64,000 bases of DNA from Calamus simplicifolius (lineage: Eukaryota > Streptophyta > Magnoliopsida > Arecales > Arecaceae), in NCBI GenBank assembly GCA_900491605.1, contig UESW01004423.1:560239-624238 (forward strand). The letters are read 5' to 3'. The notes beneath the pieces are model-generated. The model was not told the origin of the DNA. It ran no database searches and saw nothing but the letters and a program-made list of their open reading frames with translations. Below, piece by piece: positions 22,136-34,841 of the stretch; position 1 is the first letter of the stretch; every line of letters starts with the position of its first letter. The position numbers and the translations under genes are program-made.

Positions 22136-23260
22136 GATCCCAGCACCTGATCAGGTGGATCGGGCCTCGACATATTTGGAGGATAATGCCAAGCTTTGGT
22201 GGAGGACTAGGACGGCCGAGGATGACCGTGCAAGGCATCTCATAATCGAGACATGGGAGATCTTCAAGAGGAAACTGAAGGGTCAGTTCCAGCGAGCAAT
22301 GCAGGGTGGCTTGCCCGAGAGAATCTGAGGAAGCTGAGGCAAACAGGAAGCATCCGGGAGTACATGGTGCAGTTCAGCAATCTACTTCTGGAGGTGTCCA
22401 ATATGTTCGAGGAAGATAAGCTTTTCAACTTCCTCGCTGACCTACAGGGGTGGGCGCAGGCCGAGCTTCGCAGGAGGAAAGTGAGGGATATTTCTTCAGC
22501 CTTCGTAGCAGCAGAGGCGCTGGGGGACTTTTGTAGCGGTACGACTTTGGGTAGCAATGGCTAGGACAAGGGCAAGCGCAAGAGTGTATCACCACCATGA
22601 GGTCAAGTAGGCAAGAAGGAGGGTGTGCCACCACATGCAGCAGCAAAATCAAAAGGACATGCGACTTTCGCTGGATGCTTCATATATGGAGGACGCATTT
22701 AGCATGGGAGTGTCCAAGGAAGGTGGCGGTAGCGGCCATCACTACCCAAGAAGACAGGGCGTCCGAGAGTTTGGTGGAGGAGCCAGTAGCGAGGATGGCC
22801 CCGCTATAGTCCATCAACACTTTGGCCGAGACAGAGCAATGCCAAAGTTTGATGTACGTGAGGCTCGGGTCAACGGGATGATGGTTCAGGCCTTGGTTGA
22901 TTCCGGCGCAACGCACAATTTTGTGAGCTAGAGGGTGGCACGCATATTGGGGTTAGGCACATTATCCGAGCCTTATAGGGTGAAGCCTGTGAACTCCGAG
23001 GAGATGGAGTCTTTGGGCCAGGAAGAGGCCACATTGGAGGTGGGTTCTTTGACTGAGCACTGCAGCATAACGGTCTTGCCGATTGACGACTACGACCTAA
23101 TACTCGGAATGGAATTCTTCATCAAGAGCAAGGTCGTGGTCATGCCTCATCGGAGGGGCATCTTGATCCGGAGAGGTAGGCGTCCATACTTCGTTCCAGT
23201 GGAGGGATGGCGTAGGACGGTGAAGAGACAGGGCAAGGGAGTGCCCCACCATCAGATTTG
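22136..23260 (+). pseudogene. gag: Gypsy gag-protease fragment, right copy
   Basis: This is the duplicate of 13193-14342. The capsid part reads through two frames because of an indel near 22300. The zinc knuckle is destroyed here (second Cys changed to Tyr and a frameshift following). The protease keeps the ancestral DSGATHNFVS motif (22899-22928) and shares the same TAG stop right after it as the left copy. The stop therefore arose before the duplication, while the Gly-to-Ser change in the left copy arose after it. RT, RNase H and integrase are absent. Confidence 0.78.
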
Positions 23261-23541
23261 AGGTTGCGCGGCAACCTCGCGCCTAGGCAACACATGGGAG
23301 AGCCTAGGCACAGAGGCCTGTGGCAGGAGGCGGTAGGCGGGATGGCTCGGCGAGTGGGCTATCCGATCGAGGAGGCATTAGGGGGTGCGCATGGCAGGTG
23401 GCCGCATTGGGACTTGGGAGAATTTTGACCAGGAGGGCCAAGATGTGTAGTGACGAGGTGTACCAGGAGGGCGCACGACGCAACGACATGGAGCTTCGGT
23501 ATGACTCGATGAGGGCGTCGAGATTCAGGCGGGGGAAGAAA

Positions 23542-24745
23542 TGTCACAGCCCAGCCCAAGCGGAGGATGCACGCGCATGGCCCAGCTGGGCGCACAGCCC
23601 TTGCGCGGCCCGGCTGGGCGCAAGGCCCAGACGGCCGCCTGGCTCAGCAAGGCACGTGACCTGGACCGCCAAGGCTGATGGCCAGCCTGGCAAGCATGGC
23701 CAGGCTGGCGCAGCTAGCGTGGCATGGCCATTGGGCAGGCCCGCCCAGCATGCCCAAAAGAGAGGCCATCATATTTTCTTAGAGGGGATTTGAGGTGGTG
23801 GTTTGAGCTGAGATCTTGGCCTTTGATTGTTCCATCTAACGGCCAAGATGGAGTCCTATTTGGAGGAGAATTTTGGGCAGCGCTATTTGGGATTATCCAC
23901 CACCTTGCATGTGGAGCACCGTATTTCTTTTAGGAGTCTTGGGCGGTGGATTGTGGAGAAATCTCAGCCCTCCATCTCTTTATCCAATAGCCAAGGGAAT
24001 AATGCACAAAAGGAGGAGTCTTTGGACGGTGGCTTTTGGAGAGATCTTGGCCATCATCTAATGGCCAAGATTGAGTCCTAATTGGCAAGGACTCTAAGGC
24101 GGTGAAAAGAGATGGGCTTCATACGTTTTCTACATAGCAAGGGATGCTGTTTTGCAACTATAAAGGAGAGGGGGCAGTGGGTCTTCGAGGCATCGGAGAG
24201 CAATCAAGAGAGCAGATCAAGAGATCAGTTCAGAGGAGATCCGATCAGAGTGATCAAGGCATCCGAGAGGAGCTCCAGTGTAGCTAGCAACGACCAGTGG
24301 AGGCACGTGAGGTTGGCGAGCAACCTGATCAGTGAAGATCGAGGTGCGCGAGGGTCTAAGTTAGGCGAACTTAGTCGTTGATGGGATGTGGCCGAGACGC
24401 ACAGGCAGTACGCGTGCGTGTACGAGGCATCCAGGTCAGTTCTTGTCAAGTGAGGTTGGGGTGGGCACTTTGTGTGATCTTTGTTAGGGACAGAGAGGAG
24501 TGTCTTTGTAGCCTTTAGGCAACCTCGTTATTTTCAAATTACGTAGTGAAGAGTTCTTTAGTTGGAAAGGCTGTGCTTCTCGTATATTGTTGTATTTGTC
24601 GGGGACTTGTCTTTGGAGGTTTTATTTTATTATTGTGGGGTCTAGGCTGGTTAGGAAAGGGATCTTCTAACGCCATCACTAGTAGATGCAAGGATCTAGT
24701 AGCCATAGGGAGCGCTTGCACGTGCCGATCGAAAGTCTGGTGACA
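23542..24745 (+). repeat. Gypsy LTR, right copy
   Basis: It starts TGTCACAGCCC and ends TGACA, 1204 bp. It is followed by the same TAAAACCCC as the left copy at 15825. The GC-rich start has fewer GCGCAAGCATGCGG repeats than the left copy, which accounts for most of the length difference. Confidence 0.85.
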
Positions 24746-25121
24746 TAAAACCCCATAAGGACCCTTTTTACGGTTATACGTTTGATTCAAACTTTTCGGA
24801 TCAACAAAATGGAACTTCTTTAAGATACCCAAAAAAATTTTAATTGAGAACTTTCTCAAAAATATTAAGAATTCTTCTTCATCAATAGAAGATAGATAAC
24901 ATTATAAATCCTATATTCGATTGATCTAATCAAAAAAAAAAATTGTATAACTAATTCCATGAAACCAGAAAAAATTACGACCAACCCATTCGCACATAAT
25001 TCTTCAACATGAAAATATCAAAAACATACACCATAATGCATGAGTGCCTACCTAATCATATAATGATTATCATATAATCAATTATTAAATTAATAGAGGT
25101 ATAGCCTGCTCTAATACCAAT

Positions 25122-27844
25122 TATTGGTCATCTCAAAACGATTTTAAGATATTTGCAGAAGTTAGATAAGGATCAAATCGCATATCTTCAAACATTTTGT
25201 TTAGTGATCTATACTCATATTAATTTAATAATAAAAATAATAAGAAGATTAAGAAATTGACCTTTCGTCGAATGTCTTGAACTTTGCTAATGCCACCTGT
25301 GAATAACCAAATCCTTTGGATCACCACGGATCTTTCCAAACGTTCACCAAATTTTGATGAACACGAACGAGTGGGCATTTCTGATTTGGGTTGAGATCAC
25401 ACAACTAAATTTTTATTCACTTTATATTCTCAACATATGAGAAAAAGTCAAGACAAAGGAGAAAACTCTATGTGGAATCTTATATACTATGAGAATAATA
25501 ACTACCATATCTTTTTAATTAATTAATTAATTAAAATTTAAAGATAACTTTCAACTCTTGAAGATTACTTTAACGTGGGGTGATATGAGAGAGAGAGAAA
25601 ATCTTTTCCATAATCCCATATCTCTATCCAACAACCCATTGTTAGTTTCTTTGATATCTTTATCGTGGGATGATATCAAAGAGAGAAAATCTCTCCGATA
25701 ATCTTATATATTTCTTCAACAATAAAATAACTTCCATATAGACCCTCCTTATGGAACATGCCTACATTGTGTTCCCTAGCACACCGTATAATTTTTATTT
25801 TAAAATAATTTTAAATTTATTTTTAAATAATCATATTATTTAAAATAGAAATTAATCCAATTAATTTCTATGTAAAAATTAATTTAAAATTTTTAATTTT
25901 AAAGTAATAATTCAAACCAACAAATCATAAAGTTTACATAATTTAATGGAGCCATCCAGAGGAACTATGGACATTATAATTTTAAGCTCTAATAATTTTG
26001 GCATTCAATTAACACCTTAATTAAAATATCAAAATTATTATTTTTAAATTACTCCACTAAAAATTTGAAACTGCATTCTCAAAATTATAAAATTAATTAT
26101 ATTAAAAAAGATTTAAATTATCCATTGATATAGTCACTACATATAAATCAATCCTCCATAAACGGTTCATAATTAAAGCTAGGTATTTTTCATTAACCTC
26201 TTTAATTATATCCTTATCCATAAGTATCATTGATTCTATAATGAATAATATATTTATGATCTAATCATAAATTGAGCGCTTTATTATTCAAGCCTCGAAT
26301 CAATAGGAACCGTCCATCTGACTTCTTTGTGAAGAAATAGATTTTATCTTATATATTAATATTTTGGCTACTTATGTTATTATATTTTTTATACCATAAA
26401 TTTGACATTATATTTCTGTGTGATATGTCAAAAAATATAATATAATAAATAGGAGTCTATTAATTACTCAGAATTAAGATTGATTTATATATTATTATCA
26501 TTGATTGATTTTTAATGCTATATTTTAATAATGAAATTTATTAAAGATTCATAATTAATTGTGTTTTAGTTCTATATAATAAAATTATATAAAGCGTTTT
26601 CATTTCGTTAATCTCATTATCAACAATCCGGATAAGATCATTTTTGGCACAGATTCGGCTACCTAATTGATAAGACTGAGTCTAGAGTTATATTCTATGT
26701 CTTTAAGATAATTTTGTCCTGCAATGGTGCTTATGGTCTGTATGACGATTATCTCCCAGTATACAACAATCTTCTTTTGATGAATGCAGCACTACAATTC
26801 ATCAAAAATTCAAACCAAGAATGCATCTTTCTTTTTCTACGCACTATTGCTATACTACCCTTAGTAGAGTATGCAAATGCCTAAGAGAGGAAAGGACTTT
26901 TGGATTGAATGAATCAAATGCAAGTCTAGGGGTCCATTTATAGCCTTAAGGTGCCTTTTGAAAGCATCCTTATGGGTTTAAATTTTATTGATTTGATTTA
27001 AAAGGAAACGATCAAGAGGCATGTGTGAAGGGACTTATCAGGCCTTGATAAGCCACTTGATCGGATATGATCAAGAGACTTAACGAAAGGTGCTTTTAAC
27101 CGCTTATGATATGCCTCTTGATCGGATAAAGAAGAAGGGGGCCGCTTCTTATATGCCTCTTGATCGGATAAAGGAGAGGAGGCTTTATCGGATTCTGAAA
27201 TGCCATATCATGATTTTTTTATTTCAGCAATTGGGTGTGTATATCAGCCGATCGAGTGCGTGCAGATTGATCACACTGCCATGATCGCGATTGTGATTGA
27301 TCAATGCATCTCAGTGTTCGATCTTGACCCTTCATCTTATTGATCTTTGGATTCAATCTCGTCCTTTTATCTGATCGACCAACGATGATCTCAAGCGTTT
27401 GATCTTGACCGTTTAACCGATAGATCAACTAATCCATGATCATCCGATAAACACCGCTCTGATCAATGATCATCCAAGTCGTCGTTTGATCTTAGTCCCT
27501 CATTTTAATTCGATCAGTCTTCACTATTGGATCCTCATGATCTAAAAAAAATTTAAAGCCCCTCAAGATGATGCGCACGTGCAAAGTGCGCCTATAAAGT
27601 ATCCATTGCATTCTTTGCACATGCGCATGCGCGAGGATGATGTCATCCTCAAGCTCTCCACTTATGGTGAGCTTAAGGAACTTAAGCTTCAAGAAAGAGG
27701 TTTTCATATAAGTAAACATTCCTTTCTTAATTTTTTCAATGTGAAACTAAATATTCTCACAATTTTTCATTTATATACATAGGAAGGTAATGGGCTTTCA
27801 AGGCTCATTTAGGTATTCCAGGCCTATTAGCCCATTACCCAACA
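25122..27844 (-). repeat. Large minus-strand LTR, right copy (uninterrupted)
   Basis: This is the 2723-bp duplicate of 16205-19911 without the hAT-like element. The ends (ACCAATA and TGTTGGG on the minus strand), the nearby primer site at 25108-25119 (one mutation) and the TATA box at 26933-26941 are all in equivalent positions. The leader left of it, 24746-25107, is the duplicate of 15825-16190. Confidence 0.6.
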
Positions 27845-28388
27845 ATCGTTTCATTCAGAATGTAATGAACCGCGCTAGTAATTTTAAATTAAAGATCCTA
27901 ACTTTAATCTATAATTACAGATAGATTTAGATTATTTTACTTTAAATATTATCCTCTATATATAATACTTATGCAATATTTAAAGTCACATTTAAATGAT
28001 CCAAAAATTTTGATATTTATAAAGCATCAAAATATGCATGCAAAAATAATATTAAAAATTTCTTAAATTAATCAGTAAAATAATAAATATCATTTGTTTA
28101 TGAGCACATATCCCAACATGAGTGGTACAGGTAACTCAGGTTTGATTGACATAAATTGTTTAAGATTCTAGTCCAAACTAGTCCAAGTAATTATGATTCC
28201 TGTGCATGCAGTGACACATTGATCTTAGTGGTACATGATTTAGGCGTAAGAATGGTTGAGATTATGCATGAAATCATTAAGACATGATTGTACCTGGATT
28301 GGTAAATGCTCTTCTTGTCATCTTGGTGATTTCTCCATGTCACTAAGGAACTAAATCATACATGTTGGAAGTATCTTTATTATCATAT
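27845..28388. other. AT-rich spacer, right copy
   Basis: Duplicate of 19912-20459. Nothing is recognised in it. Confidence 0.5.
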
Positions 28389-30730
28389 TGATGAAATCAT
28401 CTCTTATCTTCATTTGCACCAGTTAAATACACATTACATAATAACAAACGTTTGTTGCAGAATCCTAAAATCTAGAGCAAAACTGCTTCCTAATTCTAAG
28501 GTATAGCTATTTCGAATAGTGTATAGATAAAGAGATTGAGAGGTTGTTACAAACTGTACAATCATTTGAATTAATTCAAAATAGAGAAACTGAGAGGCTA
28601 TTATAATCTATTGAGAGAGGTTGTTGGAATTTGGTGCAATCCATTGAGTGAGGTGAAGAGGCTTGATGAGTGCATCTGCAATTTGGTCTGCTGAGGATAC
28701 ATTGCAACATGGAGGACTCCATTTTGTACTTGATCCTGGATGAAGTGATAATCGATGACTACATGTTTCATTCTGGAGTGAAACACGGGATTGAAGCAGA
28801 GTTGGGTAGCTCCAACATTGTCAAAGTATAAGATAGGACATCAGGGGAGTTGAACACCAAGATCGGTTAGAAGAAAGCAAAGCCAGTTGAGTTCTGCTAC
28901 AGCGTTTGCTACTGATCAGTATTCTACATTAGTTGAAGATCGGGCAATAGTTTTTTGCTTTTTAGAACTCCATGAGACAGGATTGTGACCAAGGTAGATG
29001 ACATAGGCGCTCGTAGAGGAGAAATCATCTTTATCACCTGCCTAGTCGGCGTTTAAATATGCATGGAGATTCAATGGAGAGTTGTGATGTATTCGGAGAC
29101 CTTCATTGATAGTACCACATAGATAGTGTAACATGCATTTAACAAAGCTCCAATGGTCAGTTGTTGGAGCGTGCATGTACTGAGAGAGCTTATTAATCAC
29201 AAATGCAAGGTTTGGTCTAGTAAGCAATAGGTATTGAAGGCTGCAAACTATTGTTCTGTACCCAGTAGGATCAAGTAAAGTAGTGCCTAATTTTGACAAA
29301 GGTGGGCTAGTTGGAAGAGGATTGAGCATAGGTTTGGCATCTGTCATATGAGTTTGAGCGAGAATATCCAACATATAATGCCTCTGGGATAGTAAAAAAT
29401 TATGCTAATTGAGAATTACCTCCACGCCCAGAAAATAAGAGAGCTAGAGGTGGGTGAAGCGTGAATTGGTATAAGTTGAAATGAAGGGCATCTTTTGGCA
29501 GTGTGACCCTGAATTCTGCAAATTTGGCAGTGACCAAGATATGGCTTGGGAGGATGGTGAGAGTCCTGTGATGAATGAGGTCTTAGAGTGGTTACAGCAG
29601 GTAATCGGTTGTTGGGGTTGGGAGGTGGGTGCTAGTTGGTGCTGGTATTGCATGGAGGTTGAGAGGGATGCCATTTTTTACTGTTGGTTCTGAATGTGGG
29701 ATTTGTTGTAGTAGAAAAATGATATGGCTCAAGAGGGATACTTTGAAGAGAGGCCTCAAAATTAAGGAGTTTTTCAGGTAGTTCATCAAAGGTGATGGAG
29801 GTATCTCTGGCCTGGACAACATGAACTAATTCTTTGTACTCATCACTAAGACCATCTAGGATTTTGTCCATGATTTCTTCGTCATCAAGGGAAGCGCCAA
29901 GAAGAGCAAGGTCATCTGTTCTAGTTTTGATAGTTTGCATAAACTCAGTGATGCTAAGAGAGCCTTTGGTGATGTTTTTGAGTTGGTTTTTGATCTGTTT
30001 GATGCGGCCATGAGAGGCTTTTGCATATGTGTTGGCAAGAATGGTCCAAGCTTTGCTAGATGTGATGGCTTGAGCTATGAAGGGAGTAATGGTGGGTGAA
30101 ATGGAGCCAATAATAGCATTGAGAATCAGATGGTCCTGTCGGATCCATAAAATGTAATGGGGATTTGGTTTGGTGATATTGGCTTGTGTCATAGTAGCTG
30201 GGGAACAAGGTTTTGAGTCATCAATATAGCCAATGAATAAGGTTTGAAACTGTAGTTTTCAGGAGAGGTAATTGCTAGAGTTGAGTTTGAGAGGAGCTTG
30301 AGCAGCAACTTGACGCCGATGAGAGTCTGGTTTGCTGCATTGGTATTGAGAATAGTTGCAGGGTCATAGTTGGTAGCCATGAGTGCTGACATACACGAGA
30401 AAGAAATGAGAAATGAAAGATGGATCGGTTTAGAGCTCTGATATCATATCAAATTGATGAAATCAACTCTCTATCCTGCATCTTCATTTTGCATTAGTTA
30501 AATACACATTACATGATAACAAACGTATGTTACATAATCCTAAAATCTAGAGCAGTTAAAATTGCTTCCTAATTCTAAGGTATAGCCATTTTGAATAGCG
30601 TATAGATAGAGAGATTGAGAGGTTGTTACAAGCTGTACAATCATTTAAATTAATTCAAAATAGAGAAACAAAGTGGCTGTTGTAATCTATTGAGAGAGGT
30701 TGTTGAAATCTAATGCAATCCATTGAGTGA
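28389..30730 (-). mobile_element. Internally deleted minus-strand Ty1/copia element, right copy
   Basis: This element of about 2.3 kb is read on the minus strand. LTRs of about 265-276 bp lie at 30455-30730 (5') and 28389-28651 (3'). A degenerate tRNA-Met primer site (plus strand GCTCTGATATCA) is next to the 5' LTR. Gag starts at an ATG at 30392, shifts frame near 30190 and continues to a zinc knuckle CQICRIQGHTAKRC near 29500-29545. The sequence then jumps to the C-terminal part of RT (29374-29042) and a frameshifted RNase H that runs into the 3' LTR. Protease, integrase and the RT active site are deleted. The short LTRs and compact layout resemble the Ale/Retrofit group, which is inference. 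Confidence 0.75.
30455..30730 (-). repeat. 5' LTR of the internally deleted copia
   Basis: It is homologous to 28389-28651 and 20460-20723. On the minus strand it ends ATTTCATCA and is followed, after a short spacer, by TGATATCAGAGC. The outer edge is not certain. The homology overlaps the end of RNase H coding in the 3' copy, and a candidate target repeat ATATT lies outside both ends. Confidence 0.6.
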
Positions 30731-31530
30731 TGATATTTATCAGGTCTTCTAGTATGTGTAATAAATACCCACCTTCATCTGCTGACTTAATTAACCTATT
30801 AGCAAGCTCAAATTGTATAGCCATAAAAAATTTAAGTATCAGTTAATTGATAGTCGATGAATTTGAGTTATAAACTCTTCAATTTTTTTTAATCCGATGT
30901 GAAGCTATTTTTGGGGTATTACAATCTTTCTTCTTATCAAGCGACATTTTCGTTAAATACCTAAATAAAATTTACCTCGAGTTGAATTATTGGTATTACA
31001 AGGATAGCTCTACATTATAACGAGACTCTATTACCATTTTATGGATAGTTCTTTTCTCTCATTCACTAACTTTCGTATACTCGAATCGGTTTTGATACCA
31101 TTTATAACGCTTTAAACTTATCTTTGATCCAATTAACCTATTAGCAAGTCGAAACTATGTAACTATAAAAATGTGTGTACAAGTTAATTAATAGTAGAAG
31201 AACTTGAGTTATAAGTTCTTTAAACTTTTTTTTTTCAATCCGATGTAGCGCTATTTTTGAAGTATTACAATATGATAATGGATAAAGATATACATAAGTG
31301 TGGCATGAGCAAGAGGACAAGTTACTGAATATTATATAAATATGCCTAAGACTCAAGGGTCAAATGTAGAAATTTTCAAGAATGACATATGTGGGATTTT
31401 AGAACACCAATATAGAAATAAAATTAAATTTCATTATCATACATGTTTTGTATCATGATTTATATAAGGACTATATAAACCAAAAATGTTTTAACTTAAA
31501 TCTTCCTCTTCTTGTTCTTCTTACAGGTGG
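30731..31530. other. AT-rich spacer containing a TRIM-like direct repeat
   Basis: There is no coding sequence. Two diverged direct repeats at 30789-30925 and 31131-31271 share AATTAACCTATTAGCAAG at the start, an AATCCGATGT motif and GTATTACAA at the end. Between them a TTTGATACCA (minus strand TGGTATCAAA) resembles a weak tRNA-Met primer site. Repeats of about 140 bp around 205 bp of non-coding sequence suggest a small terminal-repeat (TRIM-like) element on the minus strand. Confidence 0.45.
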
Positions 31531-31745
31531 TATTCTTGATTAAAAACAATTAATAGCATATATAAAAAGAGAATGGAAGACCTAACCTATATACAGTAAA
31601 ATCCTAAAAGACCCTTCCATCATTAGTTTTTATTGGATATTCTTGATAGAAAAAACTAATAGCAGATATAAAAAGAGAAGGAAGGACCTAGCCTATTTAC
31701 CATAAAATCCTAATAGATCCTTGCATCATAAGTTTTTATTTAGGC
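31531..31745. repeat. Tandem duplication of a ~107-bp unit
   Basis: Two units at 31531-31637 and 31638-31745 both start TATTCTTGAT. They share ATATAAAAAGAGAA, a GACCTA phrase, TAAAATCCTAA and a closing TTTTTATT. The copies are imperfect, so the duplication is not recent. No function is evident. Confidence 0.7.
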
Positions 31746-32660
31746 TTTGGTTCATACAAACCATCAACTATATAACCTAACAAAGGTGCTCTCAAGCTGG
31801 AACTCATATGGAACACAAATATTTCAATAGCAGGCTCATCCCACTTGTATTATTAATCCATTAATGGGCTCATTCTATTTACATCATTAGACCAAATTTG
31901 TTTATCTAATTTTATACATTTAAAATCAATAATAATTAATGATAACCTATGTATGGAAATAAAATTCTTCAAAAACTTTTAAGAGAACATGCCATGATTG
32001 TGCTTTCCTAAATGGAGCAGAGTTGAGAAGCAGATTTATATAGCCGACACCATGTAATTGAAAAAAAGCTTAGATGAGTTGAGTAGAGTAGTATGCCATG
32101 ACCATGCTTCACGAGATGAGCTTTATTGAGCTGGCTTTATGAGGTAGGAAAATACTTGCTACACCAAAGGATGGTACAATATATAAGCATCGGGTGCGTG
32201 GATTGGCCGTACGCCCATGCCATCATCCGTGCCAAGACTAAATGGACCTTGTCGCATACCATATGCATAGTGGTACCCATGCGTGACCAATCTGCGCGCT
32301 CAATGAGCGAAGACGGTGTAGCAAATCTTTTCCTTACGAGGTAATCCAAACTATCTTGATTGTTGGAGAGCTAGGATGGTGTTCTTAGCTTGGCTATGGA
32401 AGTGCCCTCTGCCTTGCAGGCTGGACATGACCCACTAAAGCCCAGCCCAAAAATTCAGGATAGGGCTTGTACATGGGGCCTGGGCAATTCAATTTTGTTA
32501 GGTGGAGAGGGAACATCTATCCATCAACAAGTTGAACCAGAAATTTATATAAAAAATACCAGACAAAAAAAAAAAAAAAAAAAAAGAAGAGGCTGCCTGT
32601 TCATCGTTATGGCAAGTATCCGTCCGTTGCCTGGATCTTTTCTAATGGCCAAGGTTCGGT
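31746..32660. other. Spacer without recognised gene
   Basis: Mixed-composition sequence with no convincing coding region. A run of 21 A residues lies at 32565-32585. The small open frames here have no recognisable domain. Confidence 0.4.
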
Positions 32661-32940
32661 AGATGTGGGTGATCATGCACTTGGGTAAGGCAATGAGTAG
32701 AACCCAAGCAGCTCGGAGACAAGGATGTGATGAGAAAGTTGAGGTGGTCGCGAGCTTCAGCCCTTGCCACGCTGCTTGATGCTCGATCGGCCATGCTCAC
32801 AGTTCTATTAATTTACAAGGCTGAGATCCCGCTGCATCCAAAGGATTTCCACCATGATCTCTGGTCTTACGAAGAACCCAGTACCACAACAGGCATCGCC
32901 TCGAATAGAGCCGTCAAAGTTGAGCTTTAGGTACCGAACC
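32661..32940 (-). pseudogene. LINE-type RNase H relic
   Basis: On the minus strand, reading down from 32940, the peptide LKLNFDGSIRGDACCGTGFF matches the start of the plant RNase H domain found at the C-terminal end of LINE and related reverse transcriptases (KxNFDGS with the catalytic Asp). A second motif, RAEARDHL, near 32740 fits the Ala-Glu-containing helix of the same fold but is in another frame after a stop. It is a short, broken fragment. No reverse transcriptase core was recognised next to it. Confidence 0.5.
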
Positions 32941-33714
32941 AGGTTTAGGGGCCATGGTGGTTATAAGAAATATTTTTCACAAACCTTATATCCATTTATA
33001 CCCGCTGAATACTTTCTCCTAAAGTTCTTCATTCTCTTCTGGCCCCTCCTTTAGAAAGGGATGACAGCGTCCTATCAAGATTGGAATTCGTCTTCTACGC
33101 GAATTAGAAAACATGCAACGATGAACTTTTGGAAGGAAACCGTATCTCCTCCAGTTCTTGCTGCCGAGTGCACTGCCTCCTGCGATCAAACTTATTATCC
33201 ACCGAGGTCATTCGGCTGTCCCTCCTTCGTATGGAGGTTTTGAACAGAATAGCTGCGGAACAGGAGTTTGTATTATGCTTTGTTAGCTATGAGGCTGAGG
33301 TTTTGGCCATGAATATTGATGGGTTAATATTTTAGTATAATTCTGATATTATATTTTATATTGAACTTCTGTGGTATATTGAAATAATATTACATTTTGA
33401 TATAAATTTTTTCATATCCTTATTACTATGCAAGAGACGCGATGATCTTCCTGTTATCCGATAATCCGACAAGATGGCGCAAGCGTTTGGTAAACCAGCT
33501 AATAAATGCACGAGAGCCTCCTTCATCGCAATACCAGTTGTCCTCAGTTTGGTGGTGGCAACACAGATCGCTCCCACGCATCCATTCCTCAAATCAGCTA
33601 TCACGGCCGTCGACTCATAAACATGGGAACGACCCTTTTGTCACAATCAAGGCAGCACAGGAACTCCAAATGACAGGACCAGCGTCACCACAGGCTCCAG
33701 CATTTAGAACAATT

Positions 33715-33715
<1 letters not shown>

Positions 33716-33775
<60 letters not shown>
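33716..33775. repeat. (AT)30 microsatellite
   Basis: A pure alternating AT tract of about 60 bp. Confidence 0.97.
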
Positions 33776-33777
<2 letters not shown>

Positions 33778-34841
33778 TTGATCCTAAGATCGATCGCATT
33801 CAATGCATAGATTAAAAAAAAAAAAAAACATGATAAATTAAAAAAATAAGATATAATAAAAATTACTGGCTCTACTGCCATAAACGTCAGTTTTCCTCTT
33901 TGCATTACGCATGCGTCGGACGTGTTATCAATTGGAGATTGAGCGACCAGTCGTTTGATTTGATGATACCTCCGCCCTCTCCCGTTTCGGTTTCGTATTG
34001 GCCTGGTTTCGGTTTAGTCTATTTGGATTAGGGCCAACAGCCATAGCCGGTATCTCATTCAGCTGATGACCAACAGCTGTCTAACTGCGGAAGCGATATA
34101 ACTACGTCCGCAACCAGGCCAGATGAAGGACGGGACCAGCATGATTCGGACCACACTGTCACTAGTCGCTCTACGCGGGGCCACAGAACACGTACGAATA
34201 TAGATAACTTTTTTTTTTTTAAGGTACGTAGATCACTCACGAGTCACGAGCACTTACTGCGCCCAGCCCGGCTCGTGCTACCGTCAGTCGATTCAAAATA
34301 TATCTGCCATTGGGGTCCCACCGAAATGCGTTAAAAAAAAAAAAAAAACTTAACTCAGTCTAATGAATATGATATGATCTTATTTTATTTTTTTCCACTT
34401 AAACAGGATACTCTTTCCTGTCTTTCTCCTTTAGAAATTTTTAAAATAAACTTTTGAAAGACGCGCCACGCGAACTTTCTCTGATTTCGAAGCGACGTGC
34501 CGGCAGTCCACCGCTGCCGCACTGCACCGCTCTCAAAGCCGTGTCCCACAACAGACAACACGCCGCGGGTCTACCACCGCATCCGGCATCTCCCCACTCC
34601 ATCGCCTTCCCCCATTTTACCCAAAAGAGCAAAAAGAACAGCTTAAAAAAAGTTCAGAAGCTTAGACGCCTTCTTTTAAGTACAGTTACAATGCAACCAT
34701 AGGTCCATAGCTGGACATTACATCAACGCATCCACACCATACCTTATCCTTGCTAGAAAGTAGAAACTAGAAACATAGAGACCAAGAGCAACAACTAGTT
34801 CCTAACAATAGCTTATAGGGAGATCACATATATATTATATA
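33776..34841. other. Spacer 3' of the thaumatin-like gene
   Basis: No gene is recognised. There are poly-A/T runs at 33811-33828 and 34209-34220, and a short GC-rich patch at 34460-34610. The part next to 34842 should contain the 3' UTR and polyadenylation site of the minus-strand thaumatin-like gene. Confidence 0.4.

Larger units (their letters stand above)
22136..30063. repeat. Right unit of the tandem segment duplication
   Basis: The unit begins within the gypsy gag (GATCCCAGCACC) directly after copia gag sequence. It repeats the order gag-protease, gypsy LTR, large minus-strand LTR, spacer, copia. It ends near 30063-30066, where the copia gag continues uninterrupted into unduplicated sequence. 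It lacks the hAT-like insertion. Confidence 0.93.

Noticed and set aside
32565..32585. Poly-A run as a LINE tail
   Set aside because: The RNase H relic next to it is on the minus strand, so its tail would appear as poly-T on the plus strand.
33356..33604. Minus-strand 82-codon frame near the LINE relic
   Set aside because: Its Ala/Leu-rich helix loosely recalls RNase H, but no catalytic motif could be placed, so it was not called.
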